Shown one piece after another: positions 42,916 through 54,927 of a DNA stretch of 64,000 bases (positions are counted from its first letter, which is position 1; every line of letters starts with the position of its first letter). The notes under the pieces are model-generated. The model had not been told where the DNA came from. It made no database searches and saw only the letters and a program-made list of their open reading frames with translations. The stretch is from Pomphorhynchus laevis (Eukaryota > Acanthocephala > Palaeacanthocephala > Echinorhynchida > Pomphorhynchidae), in the NCBI GenBank assembly GCA_012934845.2, contig WNNJ02000618.1:92435-156434 (forward strand). The letters run 5' to 3'. Both the position numbers and the translations under genes were made by a program.

Positions 42916-45900
42916 ATAATTTTGTCTGATCACAATATTAAGAAAAGGAAAAAAAAGATAACAAAGAAAGAAAAAAAGAAAAAAAGTAGTTCAGTAATAA
43001 TAAATTGTCACATATAGTAATATATTTCCTGCAAAGAATCTTCTCTTTTTATCCACATGCTCAGCTCATTCTGGAAAGATTTGTACTGTGCCATAGACAT
43101 GATCGAATTCGGCAATCGGTTCCATATGTTTACCGCTCTGTGAGATAATCGCAAGTATTTATGGCATTTCCCGTTTGATTGCACAACAACTGATAAAGAG
43201 TGTCCTCTGTGGCTCGGGTGATCATTTAGAATAATGGATTCTGATGGATAACCAGGAAAGACATGGATCATTCGCCATAACTGTAATAAATCATTGTACA
43301 CATATCTCTTGTAAACTGAAGTAATATTTAGTTGGCTTAGTCTATTACAGTAGGCAATCTTCCGAAGACCAGAACATAGCTTGGAAAATCGGCGAAGAAT
43401 CTTTTCAAATTGGTTTATTTCACCACGCGTAGAAGGAAAAGTCGACGCCGAAGCATAATCAATGATTGGTCTGATCAACGCCTGATGTAATAGTGAGAAC
43501 TGAGACGGTGGAAGCGAACTAAAGGTATTTTTGATCATGTAAATACTTTTCCTCGACATGTGGCATATATTTTCAGTATTGAGGCCGGTTTTAAACGAAT
43601 TCTGAACAATTATCCCAAGATCATTTGTATACGAATTTGTGGGAATAATCTCAACGCAAATAGAATAATCATTTGGGAAATCACTACGACCAAATCTGAG
43701 GTGGACACATTTAGTAATGTTAATCATGATTCCGGTCAGTTCGCTTCACCTATAAACCATATTTATGTCGTCCTGTAAGTGTTGCATATCGGCATGACAT
43801 GTTATGACATTCCATATTTAAAGATCATCCGCGAATGTGATAATTTTTTACATTTTAGAGAGCGTAGCAAATTATTCAGAAATATCACGAATAATAATGG
43901 ACCCAACACCGATCCCTGAGGAACACCCATTGATAAATTTGACGGTCTAGATAGACAATTTCCAACTCGAACTCTGAAAGAACGATCAGATAGGAAAGCG
44001 TGAATCCATCGAATAATAGGAATTTCAATTCCGTAATCTGCAAGAGCCTCAATCAACATATTGTGGGGAACCCTATCAAAGGCCCGACTGAAGTCGAAAT
44101 ACACGACATCATTAGCATTACTTTGCGCAAATGTATCAACCCATGCTTCGCGTGCACATAAAAGATTAGACATGCAAGAACGTCCAGGACAAAAACCATG
44201 TTGCAAATTATCTAACAAGTTCGATGATTCAAGATAGGATAGTAATCGCCGATGCAATATGCGCTCTAACATCTTACATACAACACTCGTAAGGTTTATT
44301 GCTCTATAATTTTCAGGATTGTGACGATCTCCTTTTTTGGGACTGGCACTACTGTGGCGATTTTCCAATCTAACGGTAGAATTGACTTAGCTAGTGATAG
44401 TGAAACAAATAAGCTAACGGTGAAGCAATAAATGTAGATAATATCCTTAGTATCTGAGGATGTAATCCATCCGGACCAGGTGATGAATGTCGTAAAGAAT
44501 TTAACTCACTATAAACCTCCTCGGTAGTAACATAAAAATAACTTCGTGAATGGCTTACACGAGATTGCTGGTTAATTTCTGTGTTATTAGTTACGAGTTT
44601 AAAAGTCGACGCAAACGTGTCGGCTACATCTTGTGGCGATGTGATAAAGTTATCATTAATACGAAGAGACGAAATCGCAGGAGGAATTGTCATATTTCTA
44701 CGTATGTGAGCCCAAAATCGTTTTGGTGCACTCTGAAAGTCCGCAGCTATTGTCATTTCGTAGTTAATTTTTTTGCGTTTTTTAAGCTTTTTGAAAACGT
44801 TACGACAATTGACGTATTCCTGTCGATAAGTATTGTTCTTGCAGCTTAATTTAAACAGTCGGTTTCTTCGCCTTAGTTCTGATTTAACTTCTTGATTAAA
44901 CCACAGAGGATTCCTTTTTTTATTTTTATGCACGATCTTGGTAGAAACGTATTTTTCTATTATTTCACACATTGCTAAACGGAAAACCTTCCAACAATCT
45001 TCAACATCGTCGCTAGCGCCTACAAAGTTCATAGTCGATGCTGCTTAAAGAATTTTACACTGATCCGCACTATACCAACAATGTTTGAAGATTTTAGTTT
45101 CGACTTCATCAATAATATTATTTTAAATCCTTGAGAAGTGAAAAAGCAATACACAATGATCACTAACTCCTATGGGTGCTTCAGCATAATGTCATGCACA
45201 TCTGTTAATGATTTAGATAAAACTAAATCCAGAAAAGAACTTTGATCATTCATAATCCTAGTTGGTGCTGATACATGCTGAACAAGAAGTAGGTTATCTA
45301 ACAGAAAATTCCACAAGTCATTATCTAGTTTACTAGAAGATGTTATTCCTGAATGAGGATCATCCATATTGATGCTAGAAATATTGAAGTCTCCTAAACA
45401 GAGGAACCGGTCACTTATTGCTGCCTTTGTCAAAATATCTGAGAATTCCTGAGTGAGAACGAAGCTACATGGATATCTATAGCATAGTGCAATAGTAACT
45501 TTATTTTTTGCATGGGATAGACTCACTACCATCACTTCACAAGTACCACATGTGTCAGTATAACATTCAAAATCGTCAACACTTATACATTGATCGACAT
45601 AAAGTGCAACACCGACTCCTCGTCGTACTTTACGATTAACCCTGATGATAGAATACCCATCCACGGCTACCATACTATCAGCAATATCATGATTTAGCCA
45701 AGTTTCGGTAACTGCAATTATTTGAGGTTTATATGTAAAGAATCTGTTCCAAAATTCGTCAATCATCGATACTATACTACGAATATTTGTGTAAGCGACG
45801 TTAATAATTGGAGTTGAACATTTACTGGTTCTTGATAGATCCAAGTTTATAGATAGTCTTGTATGAAATATATTTAACGAGCATGGATCAATACCTAAGC

Positions 45901-46200
45901 AATTAACGGACCGATTGGATTCCAACGTACAAATGGCTTTCTCTGAACCACACGAAAATTTCTTATTGTCAAGTTCTTTTCACCAGAAGCATTCCTGGTC
46001 TTTAGCTCTTCCTAAGCTTGATGTCGCATCTTACGATCCTGAATGCCGAGATCCTTAAAGATTTTAGTAGTTTGAATTTTAATTTATACCCTCTGCGTAA
46101 GATCTCGTTAACATTGTCGGACGATTTACATACCACTTTCAATAAGCGTGAACGTTCTTCATTTTTTACTTAACCTGAACAATGACTTCACTTGAAGAGA
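42916..46200 (-). mobile_element. LINE copy I (CR1-like), tail to tail with H
   Basis: On the minus strand this holds the end of ORF1 (about 46110-45930), ORF2, and a pyrimidine-rich 3' UTR (about 43005-42925). It ends near TGTGATCAGACAAA where H ends. Family D has a similar pyrimidine-rich UTR followed by TGTGATCAG. The 5' boundary is uncertain. Confidence 0.8.
43008..45925 (-). pseudogene. ORF2 of I (endonuclease + RT), four large frames
   Basis: Frame 45925-45170 is the endonuclease: VAYTNIRSIVSMIDEFW, IIAVTETWLNHDI, RRGVGVALYV, IALCYRYP and RFLCLGDFNISSINMD. Frame 45032-44391 is the linker and RT start (SSPGPDGLHPQIL). Frame 44368-43802 has AINLTSVVCKMLERIL, FCPGRSCMSNLL, VVYFDFSRAFDRVPHNML and SMGVPQGSVLGPLLF, and shifts within the FADD box (SHSRMIFKYGMS). 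Frame 43727-43008 is the thumb and tail (YTNDLGIIVQNSFKTGLNTE). At least three breaks are present. Confidence 0.85.
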
Positions 46201-46489
46201 TGAGGCTATAGATTCCTCACCTGAAGTAAATATTTTTATATTATTGTTAATATAATATTTTTAGTAAATAGGCATCAAAAGAGTTTCAAAAAAGTTTGAT
46301 AAATAATAACACACATTAATTACAGTCGTGGGTTGAAAAATTCCTGATTAAAACTACTCACAATTCAAGTCTTGATTTTTACAAACCTGAATTGCACGAG
46401 TAATAATCAGTTTCACGTTAAAAAGTTGTTTTGGTTATTACAATCGTCAATTTCAGATAGTTAATTTCCAGAAGTTATAAGTATTCAAT
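46201..46489. other. AT-rich spacer between two LINEs facing away from each other
   Basis: Probably 5' sequence of I (minus) and J (plus). A short inverted pair ACTCACAATTCAAG and CTGAATTGCACGAG is present. Nothing else is recognisable. Confidence 0.35.
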
Positions 46490-46814
46490 ATAATTACAAA
46501 AAAATACACAAGAAAACGACTGATATTTTTCGTCTTACAATAATTATCCTACACAATGGAAAATTCCGAAGATAGAAAGATCTTTTGTATCTCAACAAGT
46601 TGGCTGCGACGCACCTGACTGTGATACGTAGACAACTATTGCCTGTTTAGAAGATATGGTAAATTCTTTGTCGACAGAGTTATTATCTTGTGGATTTTGC
46701 TGTCATGAATGATAGGCAAACTACATATTAATTTACAGTCACAAAATAAACAAAAGATGTGGAACTTGCCATTAATGATGGCAATTATTATTATGTTATT
46801 ATTAAACAAAAGAA

Positions 46815-46848
46815 GTGGTATAGGATGGGTCTTGCCATCCTATCCCAC
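46815..46848. repeat. Fold-back at the 5' junction of A4, 14-bp arms, 6-nt loop
   Basis: GTGGTATAGGATGG (46815-46828), loop GTCTTG, then CCATCCTATCCCAC (46835-46848), paired at 13 of 14 positions. The right arm is the first sequence of A4 itself; A1 has no such inverted copy upstream of the same point. Confidence 0.9.
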
Positions 46849-48518
46849 TCTGCCCAGTCTACTATCATCCTTCCAGAACTCTTTCATCTTCTCCCTGTAT
46901 CACCTACAGAAGTATCATCTGTCCTCATGTCCTTGTCCAACAAAACCTCACCTGCCGATTCCCTGACTACTCACATATTTAAATCTATATGCTCATCGAT
47001 ATCCCCATTTCTCACAACCTTGTTTAACTCGTTCATCCGCAGTCGTATCTTCCCTTCACACTGGAAATCCGCAATCGTTCGTCCCCTTCTTAAGAAACAA
47101 TCGCTCGACCCCTCCCTTCCTTCTAGCTATCGCCTCATTCCACTACTCCCTACTCTTTCTAAGCTCTTAGAACGCCTCATCTTAATACAAATCAACGCTT
47201 ATCTCTCCTCATCCAATATGTACCCTCCTTTCCAATCCGCTTTCCGCGCTAATCACTCGACAGAAATCGCATGCATAAAAGTGTACAACGACTTACTCAT
47301 TTATCGAGACAAGGCTCTATATAGTGTTCTCATCTCCCTCGACCTCTACTCCGCATTCGACATTGTCGACCACTCCTTCCTCCATTCTCGCCTTCGTTAT
47401 GATTACGGCTTTTCTTCCTCCTCCGTAGCATGGTTTGCCTCATATCTATCCGACCGTTACTTTCGCGTATGCTCTAATTCATCATCCTCCCATACCATCC
47501 CTATCGTTAGCGGATTCCCACAAGGTTCAGTCCTGGGTCCCCTGCTTTTCTCTCTTCTGCTTGGCCATCTCTCTCCGCTTATCAAACCTTACTCCTTTAA
47601 CGTCATGCAATACGCCGATGACATTCTAATATATGCTCATGCACCCGCACATCGCATACACGATATCGGCATTTCTGCCTCCAACTGTCTTTCTTCTATC
47701 TACAAACGTCTCTCCAATCTCCATCTCGTTCTAAACCCCGAAAAGTTCAAAATAATGTGGATCCTCCCCCGTAAACCAAACATATCTCCTCCCACTGTAT
47801 ATTTTGCCTCATCGATCATCCCCATAGTCCACAATCTCACTTTCTTAGGCTTCCATTTCGATGATCACCTTTCCCTTAAACCCTTCGTCCGAGACAAGGT
47901 CTGCTCATCTAACTTAATTCTCCGTTACATCCGCCGTATCCGCCCCCTATCGACTTCCGTTCTTGTATGTCGCTTCTTTCATCGCTTCTTTTCCCTAAAA
48001 TCGATTACTGCCTTAGTCTTTTCGCCAATTCTCCAAAATCCATCATCCTACCCCTACAACGAATAATCAACACCGCCGTTCGAGTGCTCTTTCGTCTCCG
48101 TCGCTTCGACCACACATCCACATATTTTGCCCAACTCTTCTGGCCCACCATCCACATCCGCATCAAACTCCGCCTTCTCGTTATTTTTCGTCTCATCGCT
48201 GTCGGCTCCCCATCGTTCATCAACCTTCCTTTCTTAGACGATACTCGCCCCACCTCGCTATCGCTTTGTTCCTGTCATACCCTCTTACTCCACGTTCCTA
48301 ATTACTCCAACAACTACGGTCTCCGATCCTTCCTCGTCGCCGCCTCACTCGCCTGGAATCAACTTCCTCTCGACGTCCGCCGCGCCCTCTTCTTTATCAC
48401 ATTCAAGCACCTCATCCGCTCACACCTTCTCGACACCTGATTCACAGTCTTGTTTTGCTGTGGTCATGTAAGCGTGCGCTGGCACGCATTTGCCACGTTA
48501 AAATAAATCCTTTTTTTA
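46835..48518 (+). mobile_element. LINE copy A4 (L2/CR1-like), 5'-truncated, inserted in J
   Basis: A4 begins at CCATCCTATCCCACTCTG, which matches A1 from about 620, and ends in the family terminus with AATAAATCC and a T-run at about 48518. The 20 bp before it are an inverted copy of its first 14 bp. It is close to A1 and A3 in sequence, so family A was active fairly recently. A clear target duplication is not visible, perhaps because the left junction is rearranged. Confidence 0.9.
46838..48440 (+). pseudogene. ORF2 (RT) of A4, one frameshift
   Basis: The long frame reads AIVRPLLKKQSLDPSLPSSY, FQSAFRANHSTEIACIKVY, SLDLYSAFDIVDHSFL, SGFPQGSVLGPLLF and an intact catalytic QYADDILIYAHAP (about 47608-47645), then LTFLGFHFDDHLSLKPF. 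One base is missing near 47948 compared with A1, so the thumb continues in another frame (47967-48440, ending DVRRALFFITFKHLIRSHLL). The endonuclease is absent by truncation. The ATG used by the long open frame (46759) lies in J sequence and is accidental. Confidence 0.85.
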
Positions 48519-48861
48519 ATGGAGATCTGGATCGCGGAAATAAAAGCCGAAGCCGATCAGATAAGCAGAGCTCGTTTAATGTTGCCATCATGCAAGGAGA
48601 GTGGACTATGGTTACACGCTATACCCCTATATTCATCGGGCACAATGCCTCTTGGCACGAGGCATAAGGCTAAAAGGAAATAGTGTGCGAATATTGAAAG
48701 ATTTATCTGTTGAAGAGCGCTCTTTATTATATACCGCGAAGGCTGAGTTACAAAATATGTTAAATGCTGATGAGACCAACTTAACTATAAAAACGTTTCG
48801 TGTTTGCCATCGAAAGTCATTTGTTCGATGGGATCCTATTCTAATAGATTAGAATCTACAA

Positions 48862-51300
48862 GTGTCTCTCACTCTAATAATATTGATTTTACGGAGGTTT
48901 ACCAACAGCGTATTGTTTTCAACAGCTCGGTTGACCCTCGTGTTGCATATACTAATATTCGTAGTCTACTTACTAACCTTGAAGATCTAAGACTATTGGC
49001 TACTACTCACAATTATGATGCTATATCTATCTCCGAATCTTGGCTACATGATGACATCCTTGATTTTATAGCAAGCATTTCCGAATTTAACTTAATCAGG
49101 GCTAATTGTTTACAAGGACGTCGTGGTGGCGGTGTTGCTATTTTCTTGACATAATTTGCTACAATTTTAAAGATAAAACTATACTCCTGTAAGAATAGAA
49201 GTATAGAATGTTTTATCGTCGAGGCGAGGCTACGGGGTTTCAAATTTGTATTAGGTGTCTTTTACAGGTCACCAAACTCGACCTCCTTCGATGACAAAAT
49301 TAGGACACTATTGTCGGGTCCATGCAGGTTAAGCTGTCCATGTGTTCTTTTTGGTGACTTTAATATACCGAATATACCTACTGAGATCATAGGGATGACT
49401 GATAACTTGACATGTAATGCTAGGAATGCTGGCTCATTTTGTTGGATATTTTTAACCCAAGAACTACTCTTGTTTCAGCACGCGTGTAATGATACTAGGT
49501 TTAGTGGATTGAGTTCTTCTATGCTGGACTTGATATTTTCGAAAAGTGAAACCCAAGTTCGTGATTTTAAGGATATTCCTCCTTTAGGGTATAGTGATCA
49601 TGGGGTATTCACATTCTTGATTCTTTCACGCTCCGAAGTTATTTCGAACGATATTGAACCGATAGTTTGTAAGCGACTATGGCATCTTTTGATACTTCTA
49701 GACTCTTATCGTTCGCAAATACTGTTGATTTTTCATTACATTGTCATTCTACTGTTGATGATTGTTGGACCTCATTAAAGCAAAAAAAATATTTATCGCA
49801 AATGAATTTGCACCATTGAAAATAATTTATAAGAAAAAATGTTTACGACCTAATTGGTTTGATTCTACTCTGAGATCTTCCTTGCGGCATCGTAACACAC
49901 TGTTTAAGGCATGTCAAAGGGATCTAACAAAAGCTCCGTTATATAAGGCTGCTCGGAATGCTTATCGACGATTCAAATCACTAAACGCCTTGCCTATGAG
50001 TCCGCTTTCATTAATTCGATTTATATACACCATACGAAATTTTGGTCATATGTTTAACGTAGTAGTCGAGTCAATTGCTGTATTCCATATCTCAATGTAT
50101 GTTCTAAATTAATCAATTCTCAATTTGATATCGCGAATGAATTTGCAAATGTATTTAAGTTGTACGCACAGACTTCTGTTTTGAACAATTTTGATTTTCC
50201 TACATTAACTTCATGTTTGTCCACTCCGATAATTGTGAATAAAGAGGATTTCAAGACACTTGCTAAGTCTCCCTTTCTTCTCTGCTGCTGGACCTGACGG
50301 CAAATGTCCGTTTATTCTGCGTGTATTAACTAATCATCTTGCAGAGCCGCTTTGTGATTTATTCTAAAGGTCCTTAGATTTCTGTACTGTTCCTAATAAC
50401 TGGCGAATAGCCACTATTGTTCCTATTCATAAGAAAGGTGATAGATCAAATCCCAATAACTACAAGTCGATTAGTTTAATGAGTCACGTAAGCAAGATCT
50501 TAAAGCGAATTGTACATAGTAGAATAATTTTTCATTTAAACACGTATAACCTTCTAAGTTCTGCACAACGTGATTTCCGAAAAAGCAGATCTTGCCTATC
50601 AAATTTTTTGTGTGCACGTGAGGCTGTGGTAGACATCTACTGGACACTGTAGATGTTATACAGTGTTATATAATGCCCGGCTTTGACTTCAGCTGGGCAT
50701 TTGAACGAGTACCTCATTCCTTACTAAACTACGTATTAATTTCTTACGGCATTCGCCTCAGTGTTGTTGGTTGGGTCCGCAATTTCCTCAGTGGTCGTCA
50801 ATTTTATGTCCGTATTGGTGAAAACCTATCTGACCCTAGAGATTTAAATACAAGTGTTCCTCAAGGTACAGTGTTAGGACCTCTCTTATTTACAATTGTC
50901 GTTGACTCCTTGTTGCATAAAATTAATTGTGGATGTCTTGCGTACGCTGATGATTTGAAAATATGGGCCAAAATTGATTCGTTAGCTAAGCGTGTGAAAT
51001 TTTAGATGGAAGTTAATAAAATTTATGAATGGAGTTGTCAGGCCGGTTTATTGATTAATGATCAAAATGTGCTCACATGCGATTTGGAAGGTCTTCACTT
51101 ATATCTTTATATATGCTAGGGTTGCAAGAGATCGAAGCAGTTGCGAGTGTTCGGGATTTAGGAATAATTTGGGATCGGACCTTGATAACTAGAGTTGACA
51201 CTGATAGGAGATGTGCTGAAGCTAAGAGGAAACTTCACATTATTACGAATGTTCTTTCGCACCTATCACCTTCATGTTTTGGCGTCTTATATTGTTTTGG
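48862..51300 (+). pseudogene. ORF2 of J (endonuclease + RT), heavily frame-broken
   Basis: Endonuclease motifs appear in successive frames: AYTNIRSLLTNLEDLRLL, AISISESWLHDDIL, GRRGGGVAIF, CVLFGDFNIPNIP, SSSMLDLIFSKSET and LGYSDHGVFTF. RT motifs are AGPDGKCPFILRVL-like codons near 50290, FDFSWAFERVPHSLLNYVL, NTSVPQGTVLGPLLF and an intact LAYADDLKIWAKI (about 50938-50975), then VRDLGIIWDRTLITRVDTD. At least eight breaks are seen. The motif DFSxAF keeps its catalytic Asp. Confidence 0.8.
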
Positions 51301-51330
51301 CGTCTTATATTGGGTGTTTTTATCGAACAC
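51270..51330. repeat. Direct duplication of about 19 bp at the J/C2 junction
   Basis: TTTTGGCGTCTTATATTG occurs twice in a row, followed by TGGGTGTT, a 7-nt spacer and AACACCCA (a small fold-back). J coding sequence ends in the first unit and C2 endonuclease sequence (CFYRTPKLAIL) starts after the second. Confidence 0.8.
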
Positions 51331-53990
51331 CCAAATTAGCCATTTTAGATGATGAGCTGATGCATATTTTAACTAGAGCTTGTAGTATGCGTGATCACTC
51401 GTTCATCTTAGTTGGTGATTTTAATCTACCGCCCCTGGCGATTGATCAAGATGGCAACAGTATTATTGGTAACTGTTTAACTGAGGATAAGAATCTATGG
51501 GGGTTCTTGGTATGTAATCAATTACTCATTCAGTATGTATCTGCTCCTACTAGATTTGGCACTGATAGCGTACGTTCTATACTTGATCTTGTATTTTCTC
51601 AAAGAGATGGTCAGATATGTGACTTATCCCATAATCCTCCAATAGGAGGAAGTGATCACTGTGTTTTTGGTGTTTAAGCTAACTATAGCTTCAGATATTC
51701 TTGCAATCAATGCCGAACCTTCATTGACGAAGAGATCATGGCATCATGTTAATGTTGAGATGTTACAACAGTTTGTGTCATCGTTGAACTTTGAGTGTGG
51801 TGATGTTGGAAGCCAGGAACGTTGACATTTCATTCAAGATTTACTAATTCGTGTATCTGATTATTTTACTCCGCGTAGATTGATACGTAAAACTGCTCAT
51901 AAGAAGCCTCTGTGGTTTGACAGTAGTCTACGTTAAGCTCTCAAAAGACGCAACATTTTGTTCAGAAAGTGTATACACAAAGGATTTGATTGTTCATTTC
52001 AAATTTGCTCGCAATGCATATAAACGCCTCAGAATTAAGAAACGTATCGAGTACGAGGACAATATTGTGCAATCTTTAAATAGCTCGCCCAAACGCTTTT
52101 GGTCATAAGTTTGTCAGAGTACGCATACTTATTGTGCAATCACTAGATTATCATCAAACGGTAAGTTGCTTGATTCCCATTCTGACGTTGCTAATGAGTT
52201 TGCTAATGCATTTGATCTACATAATGCTAGTTCGACTATAGAAGATAGTGTTCAGTCAGTCACTTTTCCTACATGCATTAGTGCTTATTGTAATCAATGT
52301 GGATGATGTGGCTTGGAGTTATCACATTTGTCGTCTTCATCTTCTTCAGGTCCTGATGATATTCATCCGCATCTACTCAGGGTGTTGAGTCAACATTTGG
52401 CTCCTTCGGTCACTAGCTTGTGTTAGGCATCTCTGGATAGCATGAAGGTATTGTCTGAATGTAAGAGTGCGATAGTGGTTCCGGTATTCAAAAAGGGTGA
52501 CCCGCGGCTAGCAGACAACTATCGAGCTATAAGTCTTACAAGTCATTTGGGTAAGGTACTGGAAAGGACCATCCACGAACATATATTCAGACACTTGAGC
52601 ATATCAGGTCAACATAGCTTTACGCAACATGGCTTCAGAAAATGACCTTGTTGCCTTACCAACCTTTCGTCTGCCCGTGAGGCCTGGATTGAATCCATGT
52701 CTCAAGGAAAGGCAGTTGACGTTATTCTGTTCGATTTTAGTCTTTAGTCGTGCGTTTGATCGTGTTTCCCATAGTCTCCTCATTCAAACAGTTGCCAGCT
52801 ACGGCATTAATAGCTCAGTTATTGGGTGGATTAGAGATTTTCTATCTAACAGATCTTTCAGAGTACGAGTTGGTAGTACCCTATCCTCACCACAATTAAT
52901 TACGTCAAGAGTTCCTCAGGGTTCTGTACTAGGACCTTTATTGTTTAACATGTTCATGAAAAGTTTACTTACACAGCTCCATTGTCCGTGTTTAGCCTTT
53001 GCTGACGACATCAAAATATGGTGTGAGGTCATATCTGCAGATGACTATATCCGCTTACAGCGTGACATTGACAGGGTTTATACATGGAGTGTTAATACTG
53101 GGGTATTGTTAAACATTTCTAAGTGCTCACACATTCGTCTCGGCAGGTCCAATGTGTCTTCCTTGTATAGTGTCGGGACATATAGTATCATATCGACCAA
53201 TCAGGTTCGTGATCTTGGCATACTTATTCGATCGTCACTTAAAACTAGAATGGATACTGAAAGACGTTGCAGTTCAGCAAGGAAGATGATTTATCTTATA
53301 AAAACTTATTTCTTGTCAATATCTCCTCAGTGTTTTGCTCGGCTATATAATGCGCTTGTTCGTCCCCATATCAAATATGCTATCCAGACATCATTCCCTT
53401 CTACGAGAGGTGAAATGAGGGATTTGAGTGAATTCTACGTCGTGACAGCAAGCTTGTTCGAGGATGTAAAATGATGAGTTATAGCGATCGTTTAACTTCA
53501 ATAGGCATGATATCGGTGCAAGCCAGACTACTCGTTCTGGATCTGTTTGCGATGTGGTCTATAGTAAAGGGGATAGATGGATACCCAAGTGAATTTGTTT
53601 AATTGAATGTCCGACAAAGTCGCAGGGGTCTTTCTCTCGCGTTACGCGCAAGACAAATTGGACGGTCGACAATGGTATCGCGATTGTCACGCGGAGTGAG
53701 AAAGTTGTGGAACGCATTGCCTCACGACATCATGACTGCGTCATCATTGAGCCAATTCAAAGCCATGGTCAACACTTGGATAATACACGCTGATCAAGGC
53801 AACATTGGAATGGTCTTCCTTACGATATGGTTACACTGCCTTTGGCTAGTTTCAAAGGGTTGTTTTTAATTATTGTAGGATCCCGTGTAATCGAGTATCG
53901 CCTTACTTTTAATTTAATTTTATTTTGTTGACGTTATCAATGATTTGTTGTGATCGAGTAAATAACCATGTGGGTTAAACTCTGCATTGT
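51307..53990 (+). mobile_element. LINE copy C2 (CR1-like), 5'-truncated in the endonuclease
   Basis: C2 starts within the endonuclease (YRTPKLAILDDELMHIL) and continues through RT to the C-terminal WNALPHDIMTASSLSQFKAM. The 3' UTR runs to roughly 53990 without a clear tail. The stretch 53082-53408 is repeated exactly in the D array at 55231-55557 and 59905-60231. Confidence 0.8.
51312..53869 (+). pseudogene. ORF2 of C2 (endonuclease C-terminal part + RT), frame-broken
   Basis: Endonuclease end: SFILVGDFNLPPLAI, SVRSILDLVFSQRDGQI and IGGSDHCVFGV. The RT has SECKSAIVVPVFKKGDPRLA, YRAISLTSHLGKVLERTI, SRAFDRVSHSLLIQTVASYG, SRVPQGSVLGPLLFNMF and an intact LAFADDIKIWCEV (53000-53035). The thumb follows with QVRDLGILIRSSLKTRMDTE. 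Breaks occur near 51675, 51935, 52110, 52310, 52425, 52645 and 53470. The longest frame is 52629-53474. Confidence 0.85.
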
Positions 53991-54149
53991 AATATATGCG
54001 TTACAGGTTTGGGAAATCTATCTTCCACTATCGCTTACCGCGTTTAAATATGAAACCCATGTCTTATATGTGAAAAATTAAACATCTTATTACTTGATGT
54101 GCTGTGTAAAATCACACAAGCCCATTAATTTAATTTTTTCCTTTGCAGA
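53991..54149. other. Unassigned AT-rich stretch
   Basis: This may be the remaining C2 3' UTR. No gene is seen. Confidence 0.35.
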
Positions 54150-54395
54150 CTGTAACTAAAAATAGGAGGCATTAACTTACTATTCAGAGAATGTATTGAA
54201 GGTTGGAAATCTTAACTCTTTGGCAAGAATTGGAATTATCTTCCAAGAGAAACTTGACCAATTTCAAAAAGAAACTCAATTGTTTACCAGCACTTACATT
54301 TTGGTATATTCTCAATTTTTCATTTTTCTTTATGTGACGCTATTATATGAGCATTTGCTCCAAGGTAGACTATGAATAATAATAAATAAAACTTG
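54150..54395 (+). mobile_element. Short LINE 3' end, F-like
   Basis: The sequence encodes a decayed terminal motif (GWKS, then NWNYLPRET, in two frames), comparable to WKSWNKLPSQVV of F1. A short UTR and a tail ATGAATAATAATAAATAAA follow, near 54370-54388. Only the last 240 bp or so of the element remain. Confidence 0.5.
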
Positions 54396-54900
54396 AGTTT
54401 CGACTCTGCTACGTGTGTGATTCTGGATTGAGGTTTAAATTTGAGTGCTCATAATAGTTAAAGAGCCTGGACTTAGGTTATTATCACTGTCTAACGCTGT
54501 AAGAGCCAGTACTTAGATCACCATCCTGATTTTTACTAGACAAGTATATGTTGTTCTCATTTAACGGTTTGATTGTCTGCTCAGAAGTATTAATCGAATG
54601 AGGTTCATATTTCCCATTCGACTCAGCGACTAATCGCACTTTGCTCTGCACAGCTGAACTGGCAATGAGAGCAATTTTATAAGCTCAGAATCCAAATTCA
54701 AAAGCCCATAATCACATCAACGGTAATCCATACAGGATTACCATGCATTTAATCCATACAATTTGTAACTCATACAGGTAATATGTACAGGACTGTAGTC
54801 ACGAAGGCTGTTTTGTCCTCTCATAAAAGAAATGAAAGTGCAGTTTAAAAGTGCAGTTGAGTTATGTACAGGACTGTAGTCTATGTACAGGTAATATGTA
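54396..54900. other. Non-coding stretch with shuffled short direct repeats
   Basis: ATGTACAGGACTGTAGT occurs twice (about 54783 and 54864), AAAGTGCAGTT twice, AGGTAATATGTACA twice and GAGCCxGxACTTAG twice. GGTAATCC and GGATTACC form a small fold-back near 54721-54741. The repeats cluster right before the 5' end of D2. No gene is seen. Confidence 0.6.
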
Positions 54901-54927
54901 CACGATGCGTCACTCAGACGCATCGTG
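54901..54927. repeat. Fold-back at the 5' junction of D2, 11-bp arms, 5-nt loop
   Basis: CACGATGCGTC (54901-54911), loop ACTCA, then the exact reverse complement (54917-54927). D3 has the right arm (59591-59601) preceded by different sequence, so the left arm is an inverted copy of the first bases of the truncated D2. Confidence 0.9.

Larger units (their letters stand above)
46550..48852 (+). pseudogene. ORF1 of J, split by A4
   Basis: The first part reads VSQQVGCDAPDCD, then LSTELLSCGFCCHE, the zinc-binding head seen in D (ECCNKGCE; YCGFCSATM). After A4 the frame 48601-48852 reads RLKGNSVRILKDLSVEERS and NLTIKTFRVCHRKSFVRW, the ORF1 C-terminal domain. The middle (RRM-like) part is not visible between the two pieces, so part may have been lost. 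Breaks are present on both sides. Confidence 0.65.
46490..51306 (+). mobile_element. LINE copy J (CR1-like), interrupted by A4
   Basis: The ORF1 N-terminal part is at 46550-46834, then A4 (46835-48518), then the rest of ORF1 (48519-48852), ORF2 endonuclease (48890-49680) and RT (50200-51306). It ends abruptly in the RT thumb at about 51306, where C2 begins after a direct duplication. No 3' UTR of its own is present. Confidence 0.8.

Noticed and set aside
46759-46834. ATG at 46759 as the start of a host-LINE fusion protein
   Set aside because: The first 25 codons come from decayed J sequence and the fold-back. The frame opens into A4 by chance.
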